Below are positions 51,444 to 60,577 of a stretch of 64,000 bases of DNA, in pieces. The stretch's first letter is position 1; each line of letters starts with the position of its first letter. This DNA is from Actinomycetes bacterium. Lineage in GTDB: Bacteria; Actinomycetota; Acidimicrobiia; Acidimicrobiales; RAAP-2. Made by a program: the position numbers and the translations under genes. The stretch is taken from assembly GCA_021818265.1 (NCBI GenBank), contig JAKAEP010000005.1:1-64000 (forward strand). The letters run 5' to 3'. The notes beneath the pieces are model-generated. The model searched no databases. It worked only from the letters and a program-made list of their open reading frames with translations, and was not told where the DNA came from.

Positions 51444-52868
51444 ATGACGGTGATCCGCGACGCGTTCTACATCGGCGGGGAGTGGGTGGCCCCGACCTCC
51501 GCCGAGGTGCTCGAGGTCACGTCCTCGGGCACCGGCGAGCTCTACGCGACGGTGCCCGCCGGCACGGCGGAGGACGCCGCCCGGGCCGTGGCCGCGGCGT
51601 CCGCGGCGTTCCCGGCCTGGTCGGTGACGAGCCCCAAGGAGCGCGGCGAGTTCCTCCTGCGCGTCTCGGAGAAGCTGGCCGAGCGGGCCGACGACATCGC
51701 CCTAACCATCGCCCACGAGGTCGGCATGCCGATGATGCTCGCCAAGGGTATCCAGGTCGGGCTGCCGACGATGACCTTCGCCGACCAGGCCCAGCGCATC
51801 CAGGACTACGTCTGGGAGGAGGAGATCGGCAACTCGGTGGTCGTGCGCGAGCCGGTGGGCGTCGTCGTGGCGATCACCCCGTGGAACTACCCGCTCCACC
51901 AGATCGCCCTCAAGGTCGCCCCCGCGCTCGCCGCCGGCTGCACGGTGGTGCTCAAGCCGAGCGAGGTGGCCCCCATCAACGCCTTCGCCCTGGCCGACAT
52001 CTTCCACGAGCTCGGACTGCCCAAGGGCGTCTTCAACCTCGTGACCGGCGTCGGCCCGGTCGTCGGCGAGGCCCTGGCCGGCGACCCCCGGGTCGACATG
52101 GTCTCGTTCACGGGCTCGACGCGTGCCGGCAAGCGGGTCATGCACCTGGCGGCCGACGGCGTGAAGCGCGTCGCCCTCGAGCTGGGCGGCAAGTCGGCCA
52201 ACGTCATCCTCGAGGACGCCGACGTCGCCAAGGCCGTCGCCGACGGCGTCTTCAAGTGCTACCTGAACTCGGGCCAGACCTGCTCGGCGCTGACCCGCAT
52301 GGTCGTGCCGCGCTCGCGCCTGGCCGAGGTCGAGGAGGTCGCCGTGGCGACCGCGGCGGGCTTCGCCCCCGACGACCCGATCACTGGGTCGAGCCTGCTC
52401 GGACCGCTCGTGAGCGCCGCCCAGCTCGAGCGGGTCCGCGGCTACATCCGCCGGGGCGTCGAGGAGGGCGCCCGCCTCCTGTGCGGCGGGGTCGAGCCCG
52501 TCGAGGGCCACGAGGGGGGCTACTTCGTCGCTCCCACCGTGTTCTCCGACGTGCGCAACGACATGACGATCGCCCAGGAGGAGATCTTCGGGCCGGTGCT
52601 CTCGATCATCCCCTACGACTCCGAGGACGAGGCCATCGAGATCGCCAACGACTCCGCGTACGGCCTCGCCGGGGGCGTGTGGGCCGGCACCGACGAGCGG
52701 GCCTTCGAGTTCGCCCGCAAGATCCGCGCCGGTCAGGTCGAGATCAACGGCGGCGCCTTCAACGTGCTCGCCCCCTTCGGCGGCTACAAGCAGTCCGGCA
52801 TCGGCCGCGAGGTCGGGACCTTCGGGCTCGAGGAGTTCCTCGAGGTCAAGGCGATCCAACGGCCCTGA
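51444..52868 (+). CDS. Aldehyde dehydrogenase family protein
   Basis: [34 protein letters not shown]...[16 protein letters not shown]...[15 protein letters not shown]...[36 protein letters not shown]. Confidence 0.95.
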   Translation: MTVIRDAFYIGGEWVAPTSAEVLEVTSSGTGELYATVPAGTAEDAARAVAAASAAFPAWSVTSPKERGEFLLRVSEKLAERADDIALTIAHEVGMPMMLAKGIQVGLPTMTFADQAQRIQDYVWEEEIGNSVVVREPVGVVVAITPWNYPLHQIALKVAPALAAGCTVVLKPSEVAPINAFALADIFHELGLPKGVFNLVTGVGPVVGEALAGDPRVDMVSFTGSTRAGKRVMHLAADGVKRVALELGGKSANVILEDADVAKAVADGVFKCYLNSGQTCSALTRMVVPRSRLAEVEEVAVATAAGFAPDDPITGSSLLGPLVSAAQLERVRGYIRRGVEEGARLLCGGVEPVEGHEGGYFVAPTVFSDVRNDMTIAQEEIFGPVLSIIPYDSEDEAIEIANDSAYGLAGGVWAGTDERAFEFARKIRAGQVEINGGAFNVLAPFGGYKQSGIGREVGTFGLEEFLEVKAIQRP

Positions 52869-52907
52869 CCGGCGCCGACGCGGAGCGAGTCGGTGTAGAC
52901 TCTTCGT

Positions 52908-52983
52908 GCGCCGGTAGCTCAATTGGCAGAGCATTTGACTCTTAATCAACAGGTTCCGGGTTCAAGTCCCGGCCGGCGCACCA
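52908..52983 (+). tRNA. tRNA-Lys (CTT), CCA encoded
   Basis: GCGCCGG...CCGGCGC acceptor, ACCA 3' end; anticodon loop CTCTTAA. Confidence 0.96.
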
Positions 52984-53003
52984 CTGGTGGTGGCTCGTGG
53001 CCC

Positions 53004-53018
53004 CGCGGGACGCCCGCG
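53004..53018. terminator. Short GC hairpin between tRNA-Lys and the convergent secreted-protein gene
   Basis: CGCGGG-ACG-CCCGCG; no clear T tract. Confidence 0.4.
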
Positions 53019-53044
53019 CCGTGACGGAACTCGCCGGGGACTCG

Positions 53045-54088
53045 TCAGATCTGCCGGCTGACCCGGTAGTGGACCCTCGCCGACTTGCCGTTCTTGAACA
53101 CGATCACGAGCGTCGACGTGCCCGGCCTCGCGCGGGCCGACTCCCTGATCGTCAGGTGTAGCGCGGTCCTCGAGACCCCCGTCACGCGCACGGTCGAGCC
53201 CGGCCCGCCCCTGACCCTCGACACCGCCGTGAAGTTCCGCCCGGTCACGACCACCGCGACCGCGCGTCCGATGACGGCGGGGCCGCTGACGCGCGTCGCC
53301 ACGGGCGTCGTCGGCGCGCGGAGGGTGGGCCCGACGAAGGCGATGGTCGCGATGCCCCGGTCGGCGCCGGCGGAGTTCGCGACCTCGATCACGCAGGCGG
53401 CGTAGTTGGCCACGGTCGTCCCGCACGTGCCCGTCCCCACTTTGCCCGTGACCACCTTGAAGTAGGTGGACGGCAGCGTGCCCTGCACGCTCACCTTCAT
53501 CGGGACCGCGGTCGACGTGTCGCACCCGGCGCTGGTCGTCGCCGTCGCGAGGCACTCGACCGCGAAGACCGTGTCGCCCGGGCTGAACCCCGAGCCGGTG
53601 AGCGTGACCGACTGGGTCTTGGAGAGACCCGTCGAGGGGCTCACCGAGACGCCGGGACCACCTACGAAGGCGATGGACGCGTCGGCGACGAGTGCGCCCG
53701 AGGCGGTGCCGATGGCGACGAAGCACAGCGCGTCCGTGGCCTTGGTGCCACAGGTCCCGTCGCCGATGGTGCCGACGACGGCGCTGAACGACGTCGAGAT
53801 GGTGCCGTCGGTGGCCACGGTGACGGGCTCGGCGGCGGAGGTGTCGCACGCCGCCGCCCCGTGGCCCTGGGCGTTGCACTCGACCGCGACGAGCGACGCG
53901 CCCGGGGTGAACCCGCTCCCCGTGAGTTTGATCACCTGCCCGTTCAACAGCCCGATGTCCGGCGCGAGGGAAATCGCGGGCACGGTCGCGGTGGCGGCGC
54001 CCACGGCGAGCGGCGCCGCCGTGAGGACGAGGCCCCCCAGCAGGAGCGCCGCGACCGTCGACGTAACGAGCGTTGTTCTGATCTTCAC
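53045..54088 (-). CDS. Secreted protein with two tandem neocarzinostatin-family-like domains and a C-terminal Ig-like (IPT/TIG-type) segment
   Basis: Signal peptide; two repeats of the form ..GL..G..(V/I)KLTGSGF.PG...AVEC......CDTS.A.P..V...G...T.F..V.G..G.GTCGT.....C.. ..; each has four Cys as in apo-neocarzinostatin. Confidence 0.8.
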   Translation of the reverse strand: MKIRTTLVTSTVAALLLGGLVLTAAPLAVGAATATVPAISLAPDIGLLNGQVIKLTGSGFTPGASLVAVECNAQGHGAAACDTSAAEPVTVATDGTISTSFSAVVGTIGDGTCGTKATDALCFVAIGTASGALVADASIAFVGGPGVSVSPSTGLSKTQSVTLTGSGFSPGDTVFAVECLATATTSAGCDTSTAVPMKVSVQGTLPSTYFKVVTGKVGTGTCGTTVANYAACVIEVANSAGADRGIATIAFVGPTLRAPTTPVATRVSGPAVIGRAVAVVVTGRNFTAVSRVRGGPGSTVRVTGVSRTALHLTIRESARARPGTSTLVIVFKNGKSARVHYRVSRQI

Positions 54089-54416
54089 GGGGCCCACCTC
54101 GGCAGTGCTGCTCCCCTTGCTATCAAATCCGCGACGAGCGTGCGCGCCGCGCGCCGAGGGGGAGCACCCGGGGTGACGTCCTCGGCCGCCCCGTGCGCCG
54201 GGCGCCGCCGCGGTGTCGGGCGGGCCTCTCTCCGCCCCGGCGCGGCTCCAAGTTCGGATGCCGCCTCCGACCCTCTCACCAGGCCTGATGCGGGTACCTG
54301 CGCGTTCGGCGGCCGCTCGGGCGTGGTTGGCCCGGAATTGGGCTGTCGTTGTGGGCGGCGGCCTAGCGTTCCGGCCGCGTCCTCACCGAACGCAGGACCA
54401 GGGCAGAGGTACCCGC

Positions 54417-56843
54417 ATGAGCCAGCCACTCGACGCCACCCACGTGTCATCGTCACTCACCGACCGCCGCCGCGGGTCGCGGGCGCGGGCGCGTGACGTG
54501 GTGGTGCGCCGCGACGGGGCGAGCGGGCCCGCGCGGAGCCACGCCGCCCACCGGGCGCCCCCGCGCGCACCGGGCGCGCCGGCCACCCACGCCTCGACGA
54601 GCCCCCTGCTCGTCCTGTGGGCCCTGGGGATCCTGCTCGCGGCCTACGTCGTGACCGCGCTCTTGCGCTCCAGCGGCCAGGTCTACCCCTGGCTCGACCG
54701 CTACGCGGTGGCCGGCTTCGGCTTCGCGGTGGCTGCGGTCTGCCTGTGGCGGGCCCACACCCACGCGCAGAACCGCGTCGCCGTGACCTTCCTCGGGCTC
54801 GCGCTGGTGTCGTGGTCGACCGGTGAGCTGCTGGCGTCGATCCTCTCGATCCAGGGCGCCGAGACGGCCACCCCGTCGATCGCCGACGTCTTCTTCCTGC
54901 TCTTCTACCCCCTCACCTACGTGGCCCTCACCCTCTTGGTCCAGGCGCGGATCGGCCGGCTGGGGCGGCCCAACTGGCTCGACGGGGTCGTGTCCGGGCT
55001 CGGCGCCGCCGCGCTGTGCGCGACCTTCGCCTTCCGCAACCTCGAGCAGATGACCAGCGGCAGCCACCTCCAGTCCGTCGTGAACCTGGCCTACCCCGTG
55101 GGCGACCTCTTGTTGTTCCTGCTCGTGATCGGCGGCACCGTGCTGCTCGGGGCCCAGGCGAGCGCCGGGTGGTACGTCGCGGCGGCGGGGCTCATCGCGA
55201 TCGTCGGGGGCGACACCGCCAACCTCCTCGTGAGCCCGCAGGCCCAGGGGCCGCTCGGCGGCACGCTGGCCATGGTCGCCTGGCCCGCGGCGGTCTACCT
55301 CCTCTCGCTCTCGATGTGGACGTCCCCCCGGCCCTCGGACCCCCTGCGCATCTCACGCGCCCCGGGCTTCCTCGCGCCGGGCCTCGCGGCGATCGCCGCC
55401 CTGGTGATCCTGATCTCGGGCAACGTCGGCCGGGTGACCGGCGTGGCCGTGGCCCTCGCCGTGGTGACCCTCGTCGCGGTGGGGGTGCGGGTCGGCCTCT
55501 CGGCCCAGGAGCTGCGCCGGCTCACCGAGGAGCGACACCGCCAGGCCAACACCGACGAGCTGACCGGGCTCGCGAACCGCCGCCACCTGACCCACATCCT
55601 CGACGCCTTCTTCGCCGAGGAGGCCGACGCCGAGGGCCCCACGCGACGACTCGCCTTCCTCTTCGTCGACCTCAACCACTTCAAGGAGATCAACGACTCG
55701 CTCGGCCATCCCGCGGGTGACGAGCTCTTACGACAGCTCGGGCCGCGCCTGGGCGAGGCGGTCGGGGCGGGCGGCACCGTCGTGCGCCTGGGCGGCGACG
55801 AGCTGGCGATCCTCCTGCTCGACGCCGGCCCCGAGGCGGCCGCCGAGGTCGCCGAGCGCGTCACCGCGGCCATCGCGGCGCCCTTCGCCCTGCGCTCGGT
55901 CGAGACCAGCGTCTCGGCCTCGATCGGCGTCGCCCTGTACCCCGACGACGCCCTCGACGGGGCCGTGCTCATGTGGTCGGCCGACGTCGCGATGTACCGG
56001 GCGAAGCTCGCGGGCGAGCCCTACGTCATCTACGACCCGTCCCTCGACGGCCTGAACAACCACATCCACCTCCTCGAGGACCTGAGCGACGCGGTGCGCA
56101 ACGGCGAGCTCGTCCTGCACTTCCAGCCCCAGATGGAGCTCGCCACCGGCACGGTCACCGGCGTGGAGGCGCTGGTGCGCTGGCCCCACCCCCACCTCGG
56201 ACTCGTGCCGCCGGTGAAGTTCCTCCCCCTGGCCGAGGAGGCCGGCCTGATGGCGCCGCTCACCGCGTGGGTCATGGAGGCGGCCCTGCGCCAGTGCGCG
56301 CGGTGGTGTCGCGACGGGCGCGACCTCACGGTCTCGGTGAACGTCTCGGCCTCGAACCTGCTCGACGACGGGCTGGTCGAGCTGGTCGAGCGGCTCCTCG
56401 CGCGCTACGGCCTGGAGAGCCGCTGCCTCGTCGTGGAGGTCACCGAGTCGGTCATCATCAAGGAGTTCGACCGCGCGGGCGCCGTCATCGGTCGGCTGCG
56501 CGACCTCGGGGTCCTCGTCTCGATCGACGACTTCGGCGCCGGGGTCACCTCACTGGCCTACCTGAGCAGCCTGTCGGTGAGCGAGCTCAAGCTCGACCGC
56601 GCCTTCCTCGCCGGGGTGACCGACGCCGAGGGGCCGCGCACCCTCGAGCTCGTGCGCGCGACGATCAACCTCGGCCACGAGATGGGCCTGCGCGTCGTGG
56701 CCGAGGGCATCGAGGACGCGGCGACCCTGGCCCGGTTGACCGAGCTGGGCTGCGACCTCGCCCAGGGCGACTACATCTCCCGGCCGGTCCCGGCCGACGA
56801 GCTGCCGCCCGTCGGGACGGCCACCCCCGTGCCCCTCGCCTAG
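54417..56843 (+). CDS. Membrane-anchored GGDEF-EAL protein (GGDEL variant)
   Basis: Several N-terminal TM helices; RLGGDELAIL; VTGVEALVRWPHPHLGLVPP; SIDDFGAGVTSLAYL; VVAEGIED; LAQGDYISRP. Confidence 0.95.
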   Translation: MSQPLDATHVSSSLTDRRRGSRARARDVVVRRDGASGPARSHAAHRAPPRAPGAPATHASTSPLLVLWALGILLAAYVVTALLRSSGQVYPWLDRYAVAGFGFAVAAVCLWRAHTHAQNRVAVTFLGLALVSWSTGELLASILSIQGAETATPSIADVFFLLFYPLTYVALTLLVQARIGRLGRPNWLDGVVSGLGAAALCATFAFRNLEQMTSGSHLQSVVNLAYPVGDLLLFLLVIGGTVLLGAQASAGWYVAAAGLIAIVGGDTANLLVSPQAQGPLGGTLAMVAWPAAVYLLSLSMWTSPRPSDPLRISRAPGFLAPGLAAIAALVILISGNVGRVTGVAVALAVVTLVAVGVRVGLSAQELRRLTEERHRQANTDELTGLANRRHLTHILDAFFAEEADAEGPTRRLAFLFVDLNHFKEINDSLGHPAGDELLRQLGPRLGEAVGAGGTVVRLGGDELAILLLDAGPEAAAEVAERVTAAIAAPFALRSVETSVSASIGVALYPDDALDGAVLMWSADVAMYRAKLAGEPYVIYDPSLDGLNNHIHLLEDLSDAVRNGELVLHFQPQMELATGTVTGVEALVRWPHPHLGLVPPVKFLPLAEEAGLMAPLTAWVMEAALRQCARWCRDGRDLTVSVNVSASNLLDDGLVELVERLLARYGLESRCLVVEVTESVIIKEFDRAGAVIGRLRDLGVLVSIDDFGAGVTSLAYLSSLSVSELKLDRAFLAGVTDAEGPRTLELVRATINLGHEMGLRVVAEGIEDAATLARLTELGCDLAQGDYISRPVPADELPPVGTATPVPLA

Positions 56844-58324
56844 CCCATCAGGGCCGTCGAGGCCAGCTCCTCGTCCCCGGGCATCACCGCGGGCACGCGG
56901 ATCATGACGAGCGAGACCACGAGGCCCACGAGCGCGATCCCCGAGCCCCACACGAAGGCCGTGGTGTAGCCGTGGGTCGTCGCGACGGCCTGGGCCGCGG
57001 GCGCGAGCGAGTGCAGCGAGGCCAGCTTCGCCTTCATCGCGTCGATGGCCACGGTAGCGAGCACGGCCAGGCCGAGGGCCCCGCCGACCTGCTGGGTCGT
57101 GTTGAGCAGCGCCGAGGCCAGACCGGCCTCGTGGTGCTCGACGCCCGAGACCGCGACGAGCGTCAGGGGCACGAACGTGGTGCCCATCCCCAACGCGAGC
57201 AGGAGCAGCGGCGCGAAGACCTGCCAGTAGCTCGAGTGCACGGTGATCACGCTCGACATCCACGCGAGCCCGGCCACCGCCACCGCCGGGCCGACGATGA
57301 GCGGGATGCGCACGCCGATCCGCGAGACGAAGCGAGACGAGAGTCCCGCGGCGATCACGATGCCGAAGGTCATCGGCAAGAAGCCCACGCCCGTGCGCAC
57401 CGGGCTCCAGCCGAGGATGTTCTGGAGGTACTGGGTCAAGAAGTAGAACATCGAGAACAGCGCGATGCCGATGAACAGCATGATCAGGTACGCGCCCGAG
57501 CGGTTGCGGTTCTTGAAGATCGCTAGCGGCATCAACGGCTCGGCGCTGCGCGACTCGATGACGAGGAACAGCCCCAGCATCACGACCGCCAGGCCCAGCG
57601 CCACGAGGGTGGAGACGCTCGTCCAGCTGTGGCTCGCGGTGTTGGACAGGCCGTAGACGAGGGCGAGCATGCCGGCCGTCGCGGTCAGCGCCCCGGGGAC
57701 GTCGAGGCGCCCCTCGCCGCGGTCGGACTCGTTGAGCGCCCGAGGCGCCAGGGCCAGCACGACGAGGGCGATCGGCACGTTCACGAAGAAGATCCACCGC
57801 CACGAGACGTAGCTCGTGAGCAGCCCCCCGAGGAGGAGGCCCACGGCGCCGCCGACCCCCGACATCGCGGCGTAGACGCCCATCGCCCGGTTGCGCGACG
57901 GGCCCTCGGGGAAGTTCGTGGTCACGAGCGAGAGCGCGGTCGGCGAGGCGATCGCCCCGCCCACGCCCTGGAGCCCGCGGGTCAGGATGAGCCAGACGTC
58001 GGAGGTCGCGAGTCCCCCGAGCAGGGAGGCCAGCGCGAAGACGCCGATGCCGACCATGAACATCCGACGCTTGCCGAAGAGATCCCCGGTGCGCCCCCCG
58101 AAGAGGAGCAGCCCGCCGAAGGTCAGCGAGTACGCCGTGATCACCCACTCGAGGTTGTCGAGCGAGAAGTGCAGCGCGGTGCGGATGGTCGGCAGGGCCA
58201 CGTTCACGATCGTCGCGTCGAGGACGATCATCAGCTGGGCGCACGAGATCACGAGCAGCGCCAGGCCGAGGTGCTTGCCCGCGGTGGTGGCGTGGCGGGC
58301 GGGCGCGACGTCAGGGGTGGTCAC
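56840..58324 (-). CDS. MFS transporter, DHA2 (EmrB/QacA-like) family
   Basis: LDATIVNVALPTIRTALHFSLDNLEWVITAYSLTFGGLLLFGGRTGDLFGKRRMFMVG; about 14 TM helices. Confidence 0.95.
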   Translation of the reverse strand: MTTPDVAPARHATTAGKHLGLALLVISCAQLMIVLDATIVNVALPTIRTALHFSLDNLEWVITAYSLTFGGLLLFGGRTGDLFGKRRMFMVGIGVFALASLLGGLATSDVWLILTRGLQGVGGAIASPTALSLVTTNFPEGPSRNRAMGVYAAMSGVGGAVGLLLGGLLTSYVSWRWIFFVNVPIALVVLALAPRALNESDRGEGRLDVPGALTATAGMLALVYGLSNTASHSWTSVSTLVALGLAVVMLGLFLVIESRSAEPLMPLAIFKNRNRSGAYLIMLFIGIALFSMFYFLTQYLQNILGWSPVRTGVGFLPMTFGIVIAAGLSSRFVSRIGVRIPLIVGPAVAVAGLAWMSSVITVHSSYWQVFAPLLLLALGMGTTFVPLTLVAVSGVEHHEAGLASALLNTTQQVGGALGLAVLATVAIDAMKAKLASLHSLAPAAQAVATTHGYTTAFVWGSGIALVGLVVSLVMIRVPAVMPGDEELASTALMG

Positions 58325-58337
58325 GGAGGGCCTTTCT

Positions 58338-58985
58338 CTAGGGGGTCGGGGTGGACTGCAGGGACACCGGTCCGGCCAGCACGAGCGGCAGGATCACGCC
58401 CTCGATGATGGACTCGACGAAGCCCGGGTCGATCTCGTGGGTCTGGACGAGGAGACGGTACAGCACGAGGGCCGGGATGAGCGACACCACGAGGTCGAGG
58501 TTGGCGACCGGCGCTATCTCCCCGCGGGCGACGGCCCGCTCGAAGACCGCGGCCAGCACCCGGCGGTGGGGCTCGACGAGGCGCTCCTCGAACGCGGCGC
58601 GCAGGTCGGGGTCGCGCGGCAGGGCGCTCGCGAGCCCGACCATCACCGAGGTATCGAGGGGCTCGCCGTCGTGGGCGCTCGCTCGCCGGGCCAGCTCGGC
58701 CAGGTCGCCGCGCAGCGAGCCCGTGTCGGGCGCCACGAGGCGGGGCTTGTGGCTGAGCAGGGCGTCGACGACGAGCTCGGCCTTGCCGGACCAGCGACGG
58801 TAGATCGTCGCCTTGCCGGCCCCGGCGCTCGTGGCGATGGCGTCGACGGTGAGCCGGTCGTAGCCGATCCGGGCGAGGAGGCGAAGGGCGGCGTCGCGCA
58901 GGGCCGCGTCGCGCGAGGCGTCGAGGTGGCGCCCGCCGTGGCGCTCGGCGCCCGCCCGCTCGTCGCGCTCCTCGGGGATCGTCAC
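58338..58985 (-). CDS. TetR/AcrR-family transcriptional regulator
   Basis: DAALRLLARIGYDRLTVDAIATSAGAGKATIYRRWSGKAELVVDALLSH; directly upstream of the MFS gene. Confidence 0.94.
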   Translation of the reverse strand: MTIPEERDERAGAERHGGRHLDASRDAALRDAALRLLARIGYDRLTVDAIATSAGAGKATIYRRWSGKAELVVDALLSHKPRLVAPDTGSLRGDLAELARRASAHDGEPLDTSVMVGLASALPRDPDLRAAFEERLVEPHRRVLAAVFERAVARGEIAPVANLDLVVSLIPALVLYRLLVQTHEIDPGFVESIIEGVILPLVLAGPVSLQSTPTP

Positions 58986-58994
58986 GGGGATTAC

Positions 58995-59031
58995 GATACC
59001 AGAAAGTTCCGTAACTGAACCGTTCCGTATC
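58995..59031. promoter_or_regulatory. Candidate TetR operator/promoter
   Basis: Imperfect inverted repeat GATACCAGAAAGTTC-CGTAACT-GAACCGTTCCGTATC; GTTCCGTA occurs directly repeated at 59006 and 59022. Confidence 0.45.
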
Positions 59032-59055
59032 ACGGGGCCGGCGGCCCCGGGCCCG

Positions 59056-59760
59056 CTAGCCGAAGACCTTCGCGTAGGCGATGGTGGCCGCCGGCCGCGG
59101 GAAGCGGACGTCCTCCCCCCAGTGGGAGAAGACCGTCAGGCTCGAGGCGCCGGCGGCGGCCACCTCCTCGCGCAGGGGCAGGGCGTGGGCCCCCGCGGCG
59201 ATCACCAGAGTCGTCGTCGAGGCCGAGGCAGACGCGGTCTTCGGCGTCGTCCAGCGCAGCTGGTAGCCGCCGGTCGTCGCGTCGCGGGCCCCGAGCAGCC
59301 GGGTCCCCTTCGCGGTGGGCAGGATCGCGCCGAACCCCTTCGCCGTGAGGTTCAGCCAGAACTCCTTGTACTGGGTCGAGCCCTTCTTCATGACGATCCA
59401 CTTGGCGCCGACCTTGGCCACCTGCTTCGGGTTCAGGCCCATGAGCGCGTGCAGTCCGCTCGGCGAGCCCGAGAGGTAGGCCGCGGTGGTGGAGACCGCC
59501 ACGTCGAAGCGCTCGGCGCCGGCGGTGTACGACTCGTGTCCGGCCGAGCGCCCGATGTCGGCGACGGCCGCGCTGTGGACGCCCTGGCGGTCGGTGGTGA
59601 CGACGAGGTGGACGCCGTGCTGGCCCTTGAGGGCGCGGCCCGACGCGGCGAGCAGCGAGGAGACCGTCGGCGCGCCGGCGGCGCCGGCGGCGGCCCCCAC
59701 GACGGGGGCGACGAGGAGGGCCGCGAGGGCGGCCGTGGTGACGAGACGAGTGCGGGGCAT
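59056..59760 (-). CDS. Secreted hypothetical protein (LppX/LolA-like fold suspected)
   Basis: Signal peptide MPRTRLVTTAALAALLVAPVVGAAAGAAG; FDVAVSTTAAYLSG...KWIVMKKGSTQYKEFWLNLT. Confidence 0.65.
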   Translation of the reverse strand: MPRTRLVTTAALAALLVAPVVGAAAGAAGAPTVSSLLAASGRALKGQHGVHLVVTTDRQGVHSAAVADIGRSAGHESYTAGAERFDVAVSTTAAYLSGSPSGLHALMGLNPKQVAKVGAKWIVMKKGSTQYKEFWLNLTAKGFGAILPTAKGTRLLGARDATTGGYQLRWTTPKTASASASTTTLVIAAGAHALPLREEVAAAGASSLTVFSHWGEDVRFPRPAATIAYAKVFG

Positions 59761-59795
59761 CGGTCCACCCTAGGCCCCGCGGAGACGAGGGCGAG

Positions 59796-60227
59796 CTAGA
59801 GGACCCGGGCGAGCTCGAAGAGGAGGGCCTGGATCGTGTGGACGTGCTCGACCAGCGGCCCGCTCTGGGCGTCCCAAGCGTCGTCGTCGAGCAGGCCGTT
59901 CGCCACGGCGATCGAGCGCAGCGCCACCTGGAGCGTGCAGAACCACGCCCAGGCCTCGGCGTCGGTGAGGGCCGCCTCCTCGAGGGTCGCGAGCACCAGC
60001 TCGGCGTTCGAGGCGAGGTCGCGCTGTCGGCTCAGGATCGCCAGGGGGTCGTCGGTGTCGCTCGCGGGGTCGATCGGCGCGTGCAGGCCGGCCCCCCACG
60101 CGTGGCCCGCGTCGCGCTCGGCGGCCACCACCTCGCGGGCGGTCGCCCCCACGAAGGCCCGCCCGTCGGCGCTGAGGCGGACCTCGACCCGGCCGTCCCG
60201 GCGCCGGCTGAAGAGTCGCGAGGCCAC
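59796..60227 (-). CDS. DUF2017 family protein
   Basis: Helical protein directly downstream of clpS, TAG/GTG overlap; SRQRDLASNAELVLATLEEAALTDAEAWAWFCTLQVALRSIAVANGL. Confidence 0.78.
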   Translation of the reverse strand: MASRLFSRRRDGRVEVRLSADGRAFVGATAREVVAAERDAGHAWGAGLHAPIDPASDTDDPLAILSRQRDLASNAELVLATLEEAALTDAEAWAWFCTLQVALRSIAVANGLLDDDAWDAQSGPLVEHVHTIQALLFELARVL

Positions 60228-60520
60228 TAGTCGTCGCGCTCCACCGTCGACTGCAGCCCCGCCACCTGGAGCTTCACGCAGTACGACTCGGCGCGCTCGC
60301 GCCCCCCGGACCACACGACGGCCCGGCCCTCGTGGTGGACGGTGAGCATGAGGTGGGTGCACTTGGCCTCGGGGTAGCCGAACACCCGGCGAAAGACCAC
60401 CACCACGACGGCCATGGGCGTGACCGGGTCGTTCCAGACGACCACGTTCCACGGCCGCTCGGTGGCGACCGCGCCGCTCTCGGAGAGCTCGCGTTCGGTC
60501 GAGGCGAGTCGGGCGGTCAC
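60227..60520 (-). CDS. clpS: ClpS adaptor protein
   Basis: PWNVVVWNDPVTPMAVVVVVFRRVFGYPEAKCTHLMLTVHHEGRAVVWSGGRERAESYCVKLQVAGLQSTVE. Confidence 0.95.
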   Translation of the reverse strand: MTARLASTERELSESGAVATERPWNVVVWNDPVTPMAVVVVVFRRVFGYPEAKCTHLMLTVHHEGRAVVWSGGRERAESYCVKLQVAGLQSTVERDD

Positions 60521-60577
60521 CGGGCCAGTCTTTCAGCCGGGTTCGGGGGCACGGCTCGACCCTAGGGTGGGTTCGCC

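Noticed and set aside
50157-52983. tRNA-Arg/His/Lys region as an integration hotspot
   Set aside because: Genes between the tRNAs are ordinary metabolic genes; no integrase or duplicated tRNA 3' ends were seen.
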